Source: an uncultured Burkholderiales bacterium
Lineage (GTDB): Bacteria > Pseudomonadota > Gammaproteobacteria > Burkholderiales > Burkholderiaceae_C
DNA length: 64,000 bases
Direction: 5' to 3'
NCBI GenBank assembly: GCA_903832625.1
Contig: CAILCI010000027.1
Coordinates: forward strand, 1-64,000
A model generated the notes under the pieces. The model had not been told where the DNA came from. It did no database searches and saw only the letters and a list, made by a program, of their open reading frames with translations. The position numbers and the translations under genes are program-made. Position 1 is the first letter of the stretch. Every line of letters starts with the position of its first letter. Below are positions 9,646 to 18,641 of this stretch, one piece after another.

Positions 9646-10434
9646 TTAAACAATTTTGATGCTGAGGTTGGGCAAGCCGTCGATGTGCATTTCAATCACA
9701 TCGCCGCGCACCACGGGGCCTACGTTTTCGGGTGTGCCGGAGTAAATGATGTCGCCCGGCATGAGTTCAAAGGCTTCGGAGAGCTTGGCAATTTGCTCGG
9801 CCACTGACCAAATCATGTCTTTGAGATCGGCGCTTTGTTTGGTTTGGCCGTTGACCTTGAGCCAAATGGCACCTTGTTTGAAATGGCCTGTTTGCGCCAG
9901 TTTGTGCACCGCGCCAATGGGCGCGGAGTGGTCAAAACTTTTGCCGATTTCCCAGGGTTTTTTCTCGTCGCCCAAAGCGCGTTGCAAGTCGCGTCGTGTC
10001 ATGTCGAGCCCCAAGGTGTAGCCATAGACCAAGTCCAGCGCCTTTTCGACGGGAATATTGCGACCGCCTTTGCCCAGCACGGCCACCAACTCGGCTTCGT
10101 AGTGGTAATTTTTGGTCAATGACGGATAGGGGTGATCGGCCACCGTGCCTGCTGGCACATGTTGAATGGCGTCGGTGGGTTTTTGAAAAAAGAAGGGCGG
10201 CTCGCGCGTGGGGTCTGAACCCATTTCACGCGAGTGCGCGGCGTAGTTGCGGCCAATGCAGTAGATGCGACGCACGGGAAACATCTCGTCCGAGCCGACG
10301 ATGGGGATGTAAGTAACGGGCACGTCAAACGGTGTTTTGACCGTGTTGTGCGCCAAACTGGGCGTGGCAGTGCAAGCCAACAACGCGCCACCTGTGGCCA
10401 GAGTGGAGGAGCGAACAAAATTCCGGCGGTCCAT
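9646..10434 (-). CDS. Fumarylacetoacetate hydrolase family protein with Tat-like N-terminal leader
   Basis: MDRRNFVRSSTLATGGALLACTATPSLAHN then FAH domain FPVRRIYCIGRNYAAHSREMG...KNYHYEAELVAVLGKGG. Confidence 0.85.
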   Translation of the reverse strand: MDRRNFVRSSTLATGGALLACTATPSLAHNTVKTPFDVPVTYIPIVGSDEMFPVRRIYCIGRNYAAHSREMGSDPTREPPFFFQKPTDAIQHVPAGTVADHPYPSLTKNYHYEAELVAVLGKGGRNIPVEKALDLVYGYTLGLDMTRRDLQRALGDEKKPWEIGKSFDHSAPIGAVHKLAQTGHFKQGAIWLKVNGQTKQSADLKDMIWSVAEQIAKLSEAFELMPGDIIYSGTPENVGPVVRGDVIEMHIDGLPNLSIKIV

Positions 10435-10446
10435 GTCTTTCTCCTT

Positions 10447-11682
10447 TTAGGATTTGGCGGCAAAGCCCGCCACTTGCTTGTATTGGTCTGAAATGGCGCG
10501 CAGCGCCTCTTGGCTGATGAGGTCGTCAATGTGTCTGAAAGGCTTGTCTCCACTGAGTTCATCGGCCTTCATGATGATGAAGTCGGGCGGAGTGCTGCGG
10601 TTGGTTTGCACGACCTTGGCGGTGGTGGGCAAGCGGCTGTCTTGGTAGTGTTGCAAGGCCACGCGCACATCGGTGTGTTGTTGCAGCAAGTCGGCCAAGG
10701 TGCGTGCGTCAATCAAACCTTGCGCCGAACCATTGGAGCCGCGTGGGTACATGGGGTGGGCGGCGTCGCCCATCAAGGTGATGCGGCCAAAACTCCATTG
10801 GGGCAGCGCGTCTTTGTCCACCATGGGGTACTCAAACACACGCTCGGCAGACAAGATGAGATTGGGAACATCGAGCCACGGAAATTGCCAGTCTTTGAAA
10901 TACTGCACGCAGTCTTCGCCGCTGCCGAGTTTGTTCCAGTCGTTCATGGCCGTGTTGGGCAGACGAATTTCGGCCATCCAGTTGATGAGCTGGTTGCCTT
11001 GACCGTCGATGTTGTCCACGATGGGGTAGACCACCATTTTGCCGGTGTCGATGGCGCCAATGCGCATATAGCTTTTGCCACTCAAGATCGGCTTGTGCAC
11101 CGTCACGCCGCGCCATGTGTTGATGCCCGCAAAGCACACTTTGTCGTCTGGGTAGAACTGTTTGCGCACCGCAGAGTTGATGCCGTCGCAGGCCACAGCG
11201 GTTTCGGCTTGCACCGTGCGTTGGCTGCCATCGGGGAGGACGAAAGTCACCCGTGCGTGCTGCTCGGTTTGGTCCACGCTCACGCATTTGTGGCCGGTGT
11301 GCACTTTGTCTGCGCCCAATCGCTCCAACACGGTCTCAAACAAAATACGATGAAGTTTGCCTCGGTGTATGCCCAACTCCGGCGTGCTGTAGCCGTCGTG
11401 GCGGCCTCGCAATTCTTTGTACACAAACTGACCAAAGCGGTTGAAAAACACGCTCTCTAAATTTTCAATGGCCACCGCCTCGAGTCGCGGCAACACGCCC
11501 AGCGCATTGAGTTCGCGCGTGGCGTGGGGCAGCAAGGTAATGCCTACGCCCATTTCTTTGACCTCGGGCACGCTCTCAAACACTTCGCAGTCTATGCCGC
11601 GTGCGTGCAAGTTCAAAGCCAGCCCCAAGCCCGCAATGCCGCCGCCAATGATGGCGACCTTTATCGTTTCTCCGGATGCCAT
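10447..11682 (-). CDS. FAD-dependent aromatic monooxygenase, PhzS-like
   Basis: IKVAIIGGGIAGLGLALNLHARG (GxGxxG); DAAHPMYPRGSNGSAQ; C-terminus similar to PhzS-type monooxygenases; start set at ATG 11682. Confidence 0.85.
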   Translation of the reverse strand: MASGETIKVAIIGGGIAGLGLALNLHARGIDCEVFESVPEVKEMGVGITLLPHATRELNALGVLPRLEAVAIENLESVFFNRFGQFVYKELRGRHDGYSTPELGIHRGKLHRILFETVLERLGADKVHTGHKCVSVDQTEQHARVTFVLPDGSQRTVQAETAVACDGINSAVRKQFYPDDKVCFAGINTWRGVTVHKPILSGKSYMRIGAIDTGKMVVYPIVDNIDGQGNQLINWMAEIRLPNTAMNDWNKLGSGEDCVQYFKDWQFPWLDVPNLILSAERVFEYPMVDKDALPQWSFGRITLMGDAAHPMYPRGSNGSAQGLIDARTLADLLQQHTDVRVALQHYQDSRLPTTAKVVQTNRSTPPDFIIMKADELSGDKPFRHIDDLISQEALRAISDQYKQVAGFAAKS

Positions 11683-11693
11683 GTGCGCAATCT

Positions 11694-11711
11694 GTTTGTT
11701 AGCATGCAAAC
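11694..11711. promoter_or_regulatory. Candidate MarR operator (imperfect inverted repeat GTTTGTTAGCATGCAAAC) in divergent intergenic region
   Basis: GTTTG-N8-CAAAC inverted repeat between monooxygenase start (11682) and marR start (11744). Confidence 0.45.
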
Positions 11712-11743
11712 GATTATTGATGGCAAGATGTAGTGAATCTCTC

Positions 11744-12223
11744 ATGGAAAACCCCGAATTTCAGCACTTAGGCGACATGTACCAGCGTCCCGGTTTTTTG
11801 CTCAGGCGGGCGCATCAAATCTCGGCGGCAGTGTTCGAAAACGCTTGTGCCAGCGTGGAGCTCACTCAAGCCCAATATGGTGCGCTCATGGTGCTGTCGC
11901 ATGAGGCCAACATCGACCAAAGCCGCTTGGCGCGTGCCTTGGCGTTTGACAAAGTCACAGTGCTGCGCGTCTTGCGCGGCTTGGAAGAACGCGGCTTGGT
12001 GCAACGCGACATGTCGCTCACCAACAAGCGGCAAATGGAAGTCAAGCTCACGGCTTCAGGGCGGCGCTTGGTGAAAAAATCTCAGGCACTGGCGCACACC
12101 GCATATGAACAACTCATGTCGCCTTTAACGGTCAAACAACGCACACAATTATTGGATTTGCTGCAAATCCTCAACACCCAACTGTGCGATCAGGCCAAAG
12201 CCCCTTTTGTGCCCTTGGTTTGA
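11744..12223 (+). CDS. MarR family transcriptional regulator
   Basis: MENPEFQHLGDMYQRPGFLLRRAHQIS..LTQAQYGALMVL..VTVLRVLRGLEERGLVQRDMSLTNKRQMEVKLTASG; MarR wHTH; start at 11744 gives a clean N-terminus. Confidence 0.9.
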   Translation: MENPEFQHLGDMYQRPGFLLRRAHQISAAVFENACASVELTQAQYGALMVLSHEANIDQSRLARALAFDKVTVLRVLRGLEERGLVQRDMSLTNKRQMEVKLTASGRRLVKKSQALAHTAYEQLMSPLTVKQRTQLLDLLQILNTQLCDQAKAPFVPLV

Positions 12224-12235
12224 GTGGCAAAGTCA

Positions 12236-12793
12236 TCAGCGACTGTCTTGTGGGCTGTTATCAATCGTGTAGCAGGTGGTGTTGGCGTGCCATTTGCCCA
12301 GCGGTGTGACGCAGTGCTGGTGAAATCTATAGGTGTCTCGGTCTGACAAAAAATAGGAACGATAAACGCCACCGTTTTTAGGAACCAACGCCACATTGCG
12401 CGTGTTGGCGCATTGTTTTTTGATGATGCAGTTGTTCAGTTGTGCATCGCTGTCATAGAAGTAGACCGTGTATTTGCCTTGCTTGACATTGCGATCAGAT
12501 GCAGCACCCACAATGCAGGTTTTGAGGGAAATTTTCTTCAAACTCGTTTGTTGCTCAAAATAATGCATCTCGCTTTGCAGCAACTCCAAAAACCAATCAC
12601 CCACCAAGCCTTTGCATTCGTAGTAGTCGAGTTTGATTTCGTGCCGCACAGGCTCGGTCAGAGGCAAATTGTTTTCGCCCAACAGCAGCATGGCTTGATC
12701 GCCGGACGTGGGCGCGCTTGGCATGGATTTGATCTCTTTGGCCTGCACACCCCACAAAAGGCAGGCCAAAACCAGAGCGAAAAACTTGTGCAT
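12236..12793 (-). CDS. Hypothetical secreted cysteine-containing protein
   Basis: MHKFFALVLACLLWGVQAKEIKS signal peptide; six Cys in mature part; no family recognised. Confidence 0.6.
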   Translation of the reverse strand: MHKFFALVLACLLWGVQAKEIKSMPSAPTSGDQAMLLLGENNLPLTEPVRHEIKLDYYECKGLVGDWFLELLQSEMHYFEQQTSLKKISLKTCIVGAASDRNVKQGKYTVYFYDSDAQLNNCIIKKQCANTRNVALVPKNGGVYRSYFLSDRDTYRFHQHCVTPLGKWHANTTCYTIDNSPQDSR

Positions 12794-12817
12794 GAAAGCT
12801 CCTTGTAGGCCTTGAGC

Positions 12818-13684
12818 TTAGTCTAAAAAGCTTTGAATCAATTGCCACTGCTCAGGCACATTGAGCGCTGGCGCGTGGCCACAGCCTTCAATCACCTCGC
12901 AGCGCAGCAGGCCGCGCGCGCCGGGGCCGCGTGTTTTCATTTTCTCCAGCGTCTCGGGCAAGACCAAATCGGACACTGCGCCGCGCAACATCATCACCGG
13001 CATGTCGAGGGCGTCGTAGGTTTCCCATGTGTCGAATTCCTTGCCGCGTTGGAATTGCACCATGATGCGCGGATCGTAATGCGGCGTCACGCGGCCATCG
13101 GGCAAGCGGCGGGTGGAGGTTTCGGCCAAGTGCCGCCACTGCGCGTCGTCGTGTATGCCAAAAGGCACATAGGCGGCGCGGAAAAAAGCTTCCAATTCAG
13201 GCACGGTGTCAAACACAGGCGGCTGGCCTGCGTAGGCTTTGATGCGATCAACGGCTGCTTTGGCCAGTTCAGGTGCCATGTCGTTGAGCACCAAATGGCT
13301 GATGCGCCCTTTGAAGGCAGGCCAACGCATGCCCGCTGCGCACATCATGCCAATGCCGCCGCCCATCGAGGTGCCGACCCAACGCGCGGTTTGGATGTGC
13401 AACTGGTCCATCAAGTAGAGTGCGATATTGGAATAGGTTTCGAAGCAATAGTCGTGTTCGGGCTGGTTGCTCCATTGGCTCAAACCTCGGCCAATGGTGT
13501 CGGGGCAAATCACGCGGTAGCGAGACGCGAGTTGCTGCGCCAGCCAATCAAAGTCGCGTCCCGTGCGCGCCAAACCGTGCCATGCGATGACGACTGGCGC
13601 GGCTTCGTCGCCCCATGCGGTGTAGTGAATATTGAATGCGCCGCACTGCGCATAGTGCGAACTGGGTTGAGCCAAAACTGTCAT
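12818..13684 (-). CDS. Alpha/beta hydrolase
   Basis: VVIAWHGLARTGRDFDWLAQQL...ICPDTIGRGLSQW..VGTSMGGGIG; start at ATG 13684, overlapping the livM stop. Confidence 0.85.
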   Translation of the reverse strand: MTVLAQPSSHYAQCGAFNIHYTAWGDEAAPVVIAWHGLARTGRDFDWLAQQLASRYRVICPDTIGRGLSQWSNQPEHDYCFETYSNIALYLMDQLHIQTARWVGTSMGGGIGMMCAAGMRWPAFKGRISHLVLNDMAPELAKAAVDRIKAYAGQPPVFDTVPELEAFFRAAYVPFGIHDDAQWRHLAETSTRRLPDGRVTPHYDPRIMVQFQRGKEFDTWETYDALDMPVMMLRGAVSDLVLPETLEKMKTRGPGARGLLRCEVIEGCGHAPALNVPEQWQLIQSFLD

Positions 13685-14757
13685 GGAGAAGTTCCTCTTA
13701 AGCGACCCACAATGCCGCTTGGAAAATAATAAACCGCCAACACAAACAACAAGCCCAGCCACAGCAGCCAGCGATCGGGCGAAACCAAGGCGGTGAGCAC
13801 AGGCAAATGCTCACCCCCTATTGCGCTCAGTGCAGCGTTGGCCACACGCAGCACATCTTGCAAATAGCTTTGCGCCGTCATGAACAAAGCTGCGCCAATG
13901 GCTGCCCCATACAAACTGCCCATGCCACCAATGACGACGATCAACAGCACATCCATCATGACCTCAAATGACAATGAGGTGTCTGGCCCGTTGTAGCGCA
14001 ACCAAAGCGCCAACATCGCGCCCGCCAAACAGGCGTACAAGGCCGACACCATGCTGGCCAAGGTGCGGTAGACCACCACGCGGTAGCCAATGGCCTCGGC
14101 ACGGAATTCGTTTTCGCGAATGGCTTGCAACACCCGGCCAAATGGCGAGTTGACAATGCGCAGCAGCGATAAAAATGCGAGCACCGCCAGCACCAACAAC
14201 AGGTAGTAACACAGCAGCCGCCCGTCCAGCGTGACGCCCCACAGCGGTTCGTCAAAAAACTCGGTGCTGGGCGACAACAAGGCAGGCACTTTGAAGCTCA
14301 AACCGTCTTCGCCGCCGGTCAAGTTGGAGAGTTGTGACGCCAAAGTTTGAAACGCCGAAGCCACAGCCAAGCTGATCATGGCAAAAAAGATGGCTCGCAC
14401 ACGCAGCGAAAACAAACCCATCAAGAGCGATAAAGCCGCGCTCAACAGCAAGGCCGCCAACAAACCCAAGCCCACGCTGCTCCAGCTCGGACCCAGTTGA
14501 CTCAAGGCGATGGCTTGTCCATACGCGCCAATGCCAAAAAACATGGTGTGCGCAAAACTCACCATGCCGCTGTAACCCAAGAGCACATCAAAACTCGCCA
14601 CCAACACGGTGAACACCACCACCTTGGCCGCCACGTTCAGCGCTTTCACACCAGGCAGCGCAAACGGCGTGAACACCAGCGCCAACAGCAAAGCCAGCAA
14701 CAACAGGGCCAACACGCGGCTGCGCGGGGTGTCGTGGGAGAGCAGTCGGTTCAACAT
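13681..14757 (-). CDS. Branched-chain amino-acid-type ABC transporter permease (LivM)
   Basis: LNVAAKVVVFTVLVASFDVLLGYSGMVSFAHTMFFGIGAY; LivM family. Confidence 0.9.
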   Translation of the reverse strand: MLNRLLSHDTPRSRVLALLLLALLLALVFTPFALPGVKALNVAAKVVVFTVLVASFDVLLGYSGMVSFAHTMFFGIGAYGQAIALSQLGPSWSSVGLGLLAALLLSAALSLLMGLFSLRVRAIFFAMISLAVASAFQTLASQLSNLTGGEDGLSFKVPALLSPSTEFFDEPLWGVTLDGRLLCYYLLLVLAVLAFLSLLRIVNSPFGRVLQAIRENEFRAEAIGYRVVVYRTLASMVSALYACLAGAMLALWLRYNGPDTSLSFEVMMDVLLIVVIGGMGSLYGAAIGAALFMTAQSYLQDVLRVANAALSAIGGEHLPVLTALVSPDRWLLWLGLLFVLAVYYFPSGIVGRLRGTSP

Positions 14758-14767
14758 GGGTAAGGCC

Positions 14768-15748
14768 TCATCGGTTGGCCACGGGGTAGAGGCCTTGTGG
14801 CCGCCACAACAGCACTGCCACCATCAAACCAATGTTGGAGAACATGGCGGCTTGCGGCCACACAAAACCAATGTAGTTGGCCATCAGCCCCAGGAGCAAC
14901 GCACCCATCAACGCGCCCAAGGTCGAACCCAAACCGCCCATGATGATGACCAAAAAAATCAACACATTCACCTGTGCGCCCATTTGCGGCACCACGTTTT
15001 GTTGATACAGCCCCCACAGCACGCCACCCAGTCCCGCCAGCGCGCTGCCCAGCACAAACACGCCAACAAACAAACGGTGAATGCGGTAGCCCAGCGACTC
15101 CACCATGTCTCGGTCTTGCACGCCCGCGCGAATCAGCAAACCCACCTTGGTGCGGTTCAAAGTCCACGCCAATGCGACAAACACCAGCAAGCCAATGAGC
15201 ACGGCCAACATGCGGTATTTTTCAATGGCCGCGTCGCCCAGCAACCACGCGCCGCGCAATGCCTCGGGCAAGGGCAGTGGAATTTGTTGCGGCCCCCAAA
15301 TGGCTTTGATGACTTCCTCGCCCATGGTCATGCCGCCCATGGTGATCAAAATTTGCTTCAAGTGTTGCCCATACACAGGTCGCACAATGAAGCGCTCAAA
15401 GGCCAAGCCCACGGCGGCGCTGACGCACATGGCCACCGCCATGGCACAAAACACGGCCAACACATTGAGCGCGAGTTGGTCAGATTGGGTGAACCCTGTC
15501 ATGCCGCCCAACACACTGGTCGCCACAAACGCGCCCAAGGCAATGAAAACACCATGCCCAAAATTGAGCACATCCATCAAGCCAAACACCAAGGTCAGTC
15601 CCGAGGCGATGACAAACACAATCATGCCCATGGCCAAGCCCGCTACGCTCAAAGTCAGCCAAGTCGAAAACGAACCCATGAGCGGCAAAGCCAAGAGCAT
15701 GAGCGCCGGCACCAGCAGCAAAGGTTTGGGGTCGATGTGTGGTTTCAT
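14768..15748 (-). CDS. Branched-chain amino-acid-type ABC transporter permease (LivH)
   Basis: GLTLVFGLMDVLNFGHGVFIALGAFVA; LivH family. Confidence 0.9.
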   Translation of the reverse strand: MKPHIDPKPLLLVPALMLLALPLMGSFSTWLTLSVAGLAMGMIVFVIASGLTLVFGLMDVLNFGHGVFIALGAFVATSVLGGMTGFTQSDQLALNVLAVFCAMAVAMCVSAAVGLAFERFIVRPVYGQHLKQILITMGGMTMGEEVIKAIWGPQQIPLPLPEALRGAWLLGDAAIEKYRMLAVLIGLLVFVALAWTLNRTKVGLLIRAGVQDRDMVESLGYRIHRLFVGVFVLGSALAGLGGVLWGLYQQNVVPQMGAQVNVLIFLVIIMGGLGSTLGALMGALLLGLMANYIGFVWPQAAMFSNIGLMVAVLLWRPQGLYPVANR

Positions 15749-16479
15749 AAGGCCAACCCCAGCAAATCGTGTTGCAGTTGCGCATCTTGGCTCAGGCCTT
15801 GCATGGTGCCACTGTGCACCACCAAGCCGTTGTCCATCACCACCACATGGTCGCCCAAGCGCTGCGCAAAGTTGAGGTTTTGCTCCACCAACAACAGCGT
15901 CACGCCGCTGGCTTTGAGTTGGGCAAAGGCGTCGATCATGTTGTCGATGATGGCAGGCGCCAAGCCTTTGCTCGGTTCATCGACGATGAGCAATTCACGC
16001 GGCTCCACAATGGCACGCGCCACCGCCAGCATTTGTTTTTGTCCCCCCGAGAGCTTGCCTGCCGGGTGGTGCCAAAACTTTTCCACCGCAGGAAAGAGCT
16101 TGTAAATCCAAGCCAAGCGCTGGGCGTCCATGTCTTGTTCGCGCCGTGCTGCGCGGGCGGCGAGCAACATGTTTTCTTGCACCGTGAGGTCGGCAAAAAT
16201 TCCCATGCTCTCAGGCACATAGGCCACGCCCAAGCGCGCGATGTCGGGCGTGGGCAAGTGGGTGATGTCTTGGCCGTTGATCACCACACGGCCTTGCGAA
16301 GCACGCCACAAGCCCATGATGGTGCGCAGCGTGGTGGTTTTACCCGCGCCATTGCGCCCCAGCAGCATGGTGAGTTGCCCTTTCGGGACATCCAAACTCA
16401 CGCCATGCAAGATGTGATACGCCCCAATGTGGGTATGAACATCTTGCAATTGCAGCAATGACGTGTGAGGTGCTGTCAT
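15745..16479 (-). CDS. ABC transporter ATP-binding protein (LivF)
   Basis: LLGRNGAGKTTTLRTIMGLWRAS..LSGGQKQMLAVARAIVEPRELLIVDEPSKGLAP; Walker A/B, LSGGQ. Confidence 0.92.
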   Translation of the reverse strand: MTAPHTSLLQLQDVHTHIGAYHILHGVSLDVPKGQLTMLLGRNGAGKTTTLRTIMGLWRASQGRVVINGQDITHLPTPDIARLGVAYVPESMGIFADLTVQENMLLAARAARREQDMDAQRLAWIYKLFPAVEKFWHHPAGKLSGGQKQMLAVARAIVEPRELLIVDEPSKGLAPAIIDNMIDAFAQLKASGVTLLLVEQNLNFAQRLGDHVVVMDNGLVVHSGTMQGLSQDAQLQHDLLGLAL

Positions 16480-17258
16480 GCGGCCACCTGGCTGGGTTGA
16501 CTGCGCCCCAAATAAGCCTCTTGCACAATGGGCGAAGCCATCACCTCGGTGGGCTCGCCGTCTGCCACCAACTGGCCGTTGTGCAAGACGATGATGCGGT
16601 CGGCCAACTCGCGCACCACATTCATCTTGTGTTCGACCAGCAAGATGATCTTGCTTTTGTCGGCTTTGAGGCGACGGATCAATTCCAGAATCACGGGCGC
16701 TTCATCCGCACTCATGCCGGCAGTGGGTTCATCAAACATGTAGACCTGCGGCTGCAAGGCCATCAGCAAAGCGACTTCGAGTTTGCGTTGATCGCCATGC
16801 GGCAGGCTCGACACGGGCTGATCTGCTTTGTCTTGCAGCGACACCTCGTGCAGCAGCGCGTGGGCGCTGTCGCTCAAGGCGTGGTGGTCGCTCCAAATGC
16901 TCCACAGGTTGAGGCCGCGTCGGTGTGCGCCGTCTTGCGTGGCTTGCACGGCCAAGCGCACGTTTTCAAGCACAGTCAAGTTGGGAAACAAATTGGTCAA
17001 CTGAAATGCGCGTCCCAAACCCGCGTGGGTGCGCGCCGATACGCCCAAGCCTGACAGGTCTTGCCCGTTGAGCCACACGCTGCCCGTGCTGGCCTTGAGC
17101 TGACCCGAAATCAGATTGAAAAACGTGGTTTTGCCCGCCCCATTGGGGCCGACGATGGCGGTCAAACTGCCCGCTGCAAATTGACACGACACCGCATCGA
17201 CCGCGGTATGTCCGCCAAAACGAATGCCCAAATCGCGAACTTCAAGCATGAGCCGCAC
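16476..17258 (-). CDS. ABC transporter ATP-binding protein (LivG)
   Basis: IVGPNGAGKTTFFNLISGQLKAS...YMFDEPTAGMSADE; LivG family; 4 bp overlap with livF. Confidence 0.92.
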   Translation of the reverse strand: MRLMLEVRDLGIRFGGHTAVDAVSCQFAAGSLTAIVGPNGAGKTTFFNLISGQLKASTGSVWLNGQDLSGLGVSARTHAGLGRAFQLTNLFPNLTVLENVRLAVQATQDGAHRRGLNLWSIWSDHHALSDSAHALLHEVSLQDKADQPVSSLPHGDQRKLEVALLMALQPQVYMFDEPTAGMSADEAPVILELIRRLKADKSKIILLVEHKMNVVRELADRIIVLHNGQLVADGEPTEVMASPIVQEAYLGRSQPSQVAA

Positions 17259-17302
17259 GCCCGCAAAGCGCTTGCCGCAAGGGGTTGAACGCCCAGCGCA
17301 TA

Positions 17303-18514
17303 TCAGCGTTGGTTTTTGATGGGCACTTGCATGTCGTCGGCCTTGATCTCGCGCACCAACTCAGGTACGCCCCACGCAAATGCGGGATCGACCTTGATTT
17401 TGAAGTGGTACATGCTCTGCATGGCTTGGTGGTCTTCGGCGCGAAACGTCATCTTGCCTTTGGGTGTGTCAAAACTCATGCCTTCCATGGTTTTGATCAG
17501 GGTGTTGGCGCGTGCATCGCCATTGGATTTTTGCAATGCCGTCACCACCGCCATCGCTGCCGAGAAGCCGCCCGCTGTGAAGAAATCTGGCGGTGTTTTG
17601 AATTGGCTGTAATGGCGCGCCACCAAGGCTTCGTTGACCGGATTTTTTGGGATGCCGAAGTAATAGTAGGTGGCGCCTTCCATGCCGGGCAGGTTTTTGT
17701 AAGCTGCCATGGCAGGCAAGATGTTTCCGCCTGTGGCAATTTCAATGCCGTAGCGTTTGAGGTCGAGGTCGGCAATCTTGAACGGATTGCCCGCGCCTGC
17801 CCAAATGATGAAGATCACTTTGCGCCCCGGTTGGTCCTTGAGTTTGTCGATCAGACGTTGCGCGCCCGCTGTGAAATCGGTGGTGGTGGCGGGCAAATAC
17901 TCTTCATGCACGATCTTGGCTTTTTTCAATGCGTCTTTGAAGGCCTTCACGCCGTCGCGGCCAAACGCGTAGTCTTGCGCCAAGGTGGCGATGGTCACGC
18001 CGCTTTTGTCCAAAGCCACGGCATTGGAAATGGCATCTTGGCTGGAGTTGCGACCCGTGCGGAAAATGTATTTGTTCCATTTATCGCCGGTGATGGAGTC
18101 GGCCACGGCGGGCTCGACCAACAAAATCTTTTTGTACTCTTCGGCCACGGGGAGCATGGCCAAGGCCACGCCTGACGACGTGGGGCCGACTGCCAAATCG
18201 GCTTTGTCGTCCGAATAGGCCGCAGCCAAGAGCGACTTGCCCAAATCGGGCTTGCCTTGGTCGTCTTTTTCAATCACCACCAGCTTTTTGCCCGCCACGG
18301 TCATCGTGCCTTGGGTGGCGTAGTCCAGTCCCATCATGAAGCCTGTGGCCGTTTGCTTGCCGTAGGCCTCCAGCGGGCCGGTTTTGCTGTACACATGGGC
18401 AATGCGAATTTCTTGGCTTTGCGCTTGCGCGGGAGCCACGCACAGCGCGCTCAAGGCAGTGACCAGCAAAGGCGTCACAGCAGCTAAGACAGATCCAGCG
18501 AGGCGGCGGTTCAT
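17303..18514 (-). CDS. ABC transporter substrate-binding protein (LivK-like)
   Basis: MNRRLAGSVLAAVTPLLVTALSALCVAPAQAQSQEIRIAHVYSKTGPLEAYGKQTATGFMMGLDYA; type I periplasmic binding protein; start at ATG 18514. Confidence 0.88.
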   Translation of the reverse strand: MNRRLAGSVLAAVTPLLVTALSALCVAPAQAQSQEIRIAHVYSKTGPLEAYGKQTATGFMMGLDYATQGTMTVAGKKLVVIEKDDQGKPDLGKSLLAAAYSDDKADLAVGPTSSGVALAMLPVAEEYKKILLVEPAVADSITGDKWNKYIFRTGRNSSQDAISNAVALDKSGVTIATLAQDYAFGRDGVKAFKDALKKAKIVHEEYLPATTTDFTAGAQRLIDKLKDQPGRKVIFIIWAGAGNPFKIADLDLKRYGIEIATGGNILPAMAAYKNLPGMEGATYYYFGIPKNPVNEALVARHYSQFKTPPDFFTAGGFSAAMAVVTALQKSNGDARANTLIKTMEGMSFDTPKGKMTFRAEDHQAMQSMYHFKIKVDPAFAWGVPELVREIKADDMQVPIKNQR

Positions 18515-18641
18515 GTATGTTTCCTTGTGTGAGGAGTTTTTCGATATGCAAAACATTGTAGGCACGCCCTGTGACGCGCTGGCTTGGGCTTTTCACTGAG
18601 TGTCGGTGCTTGGGCGACAGCGGGCAAGTTAGGATAAGCAG

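Noticed and set aside
8605-9807. 400-aa plus-strand ORF antisense to the amidohydrolase
   Set aside because: Gly/His/Val-rich shadow ORF opposite a conserved amidohydrolase; no start context or family.
14609-16105. 498-aa plus-strand ORF antisense to livM/livH/livF
   Set aside because: Composition (His/Gln/Arg-rich, no domain pattern) is that of a shadow ORF opposite well-supported ABC transporter genes.
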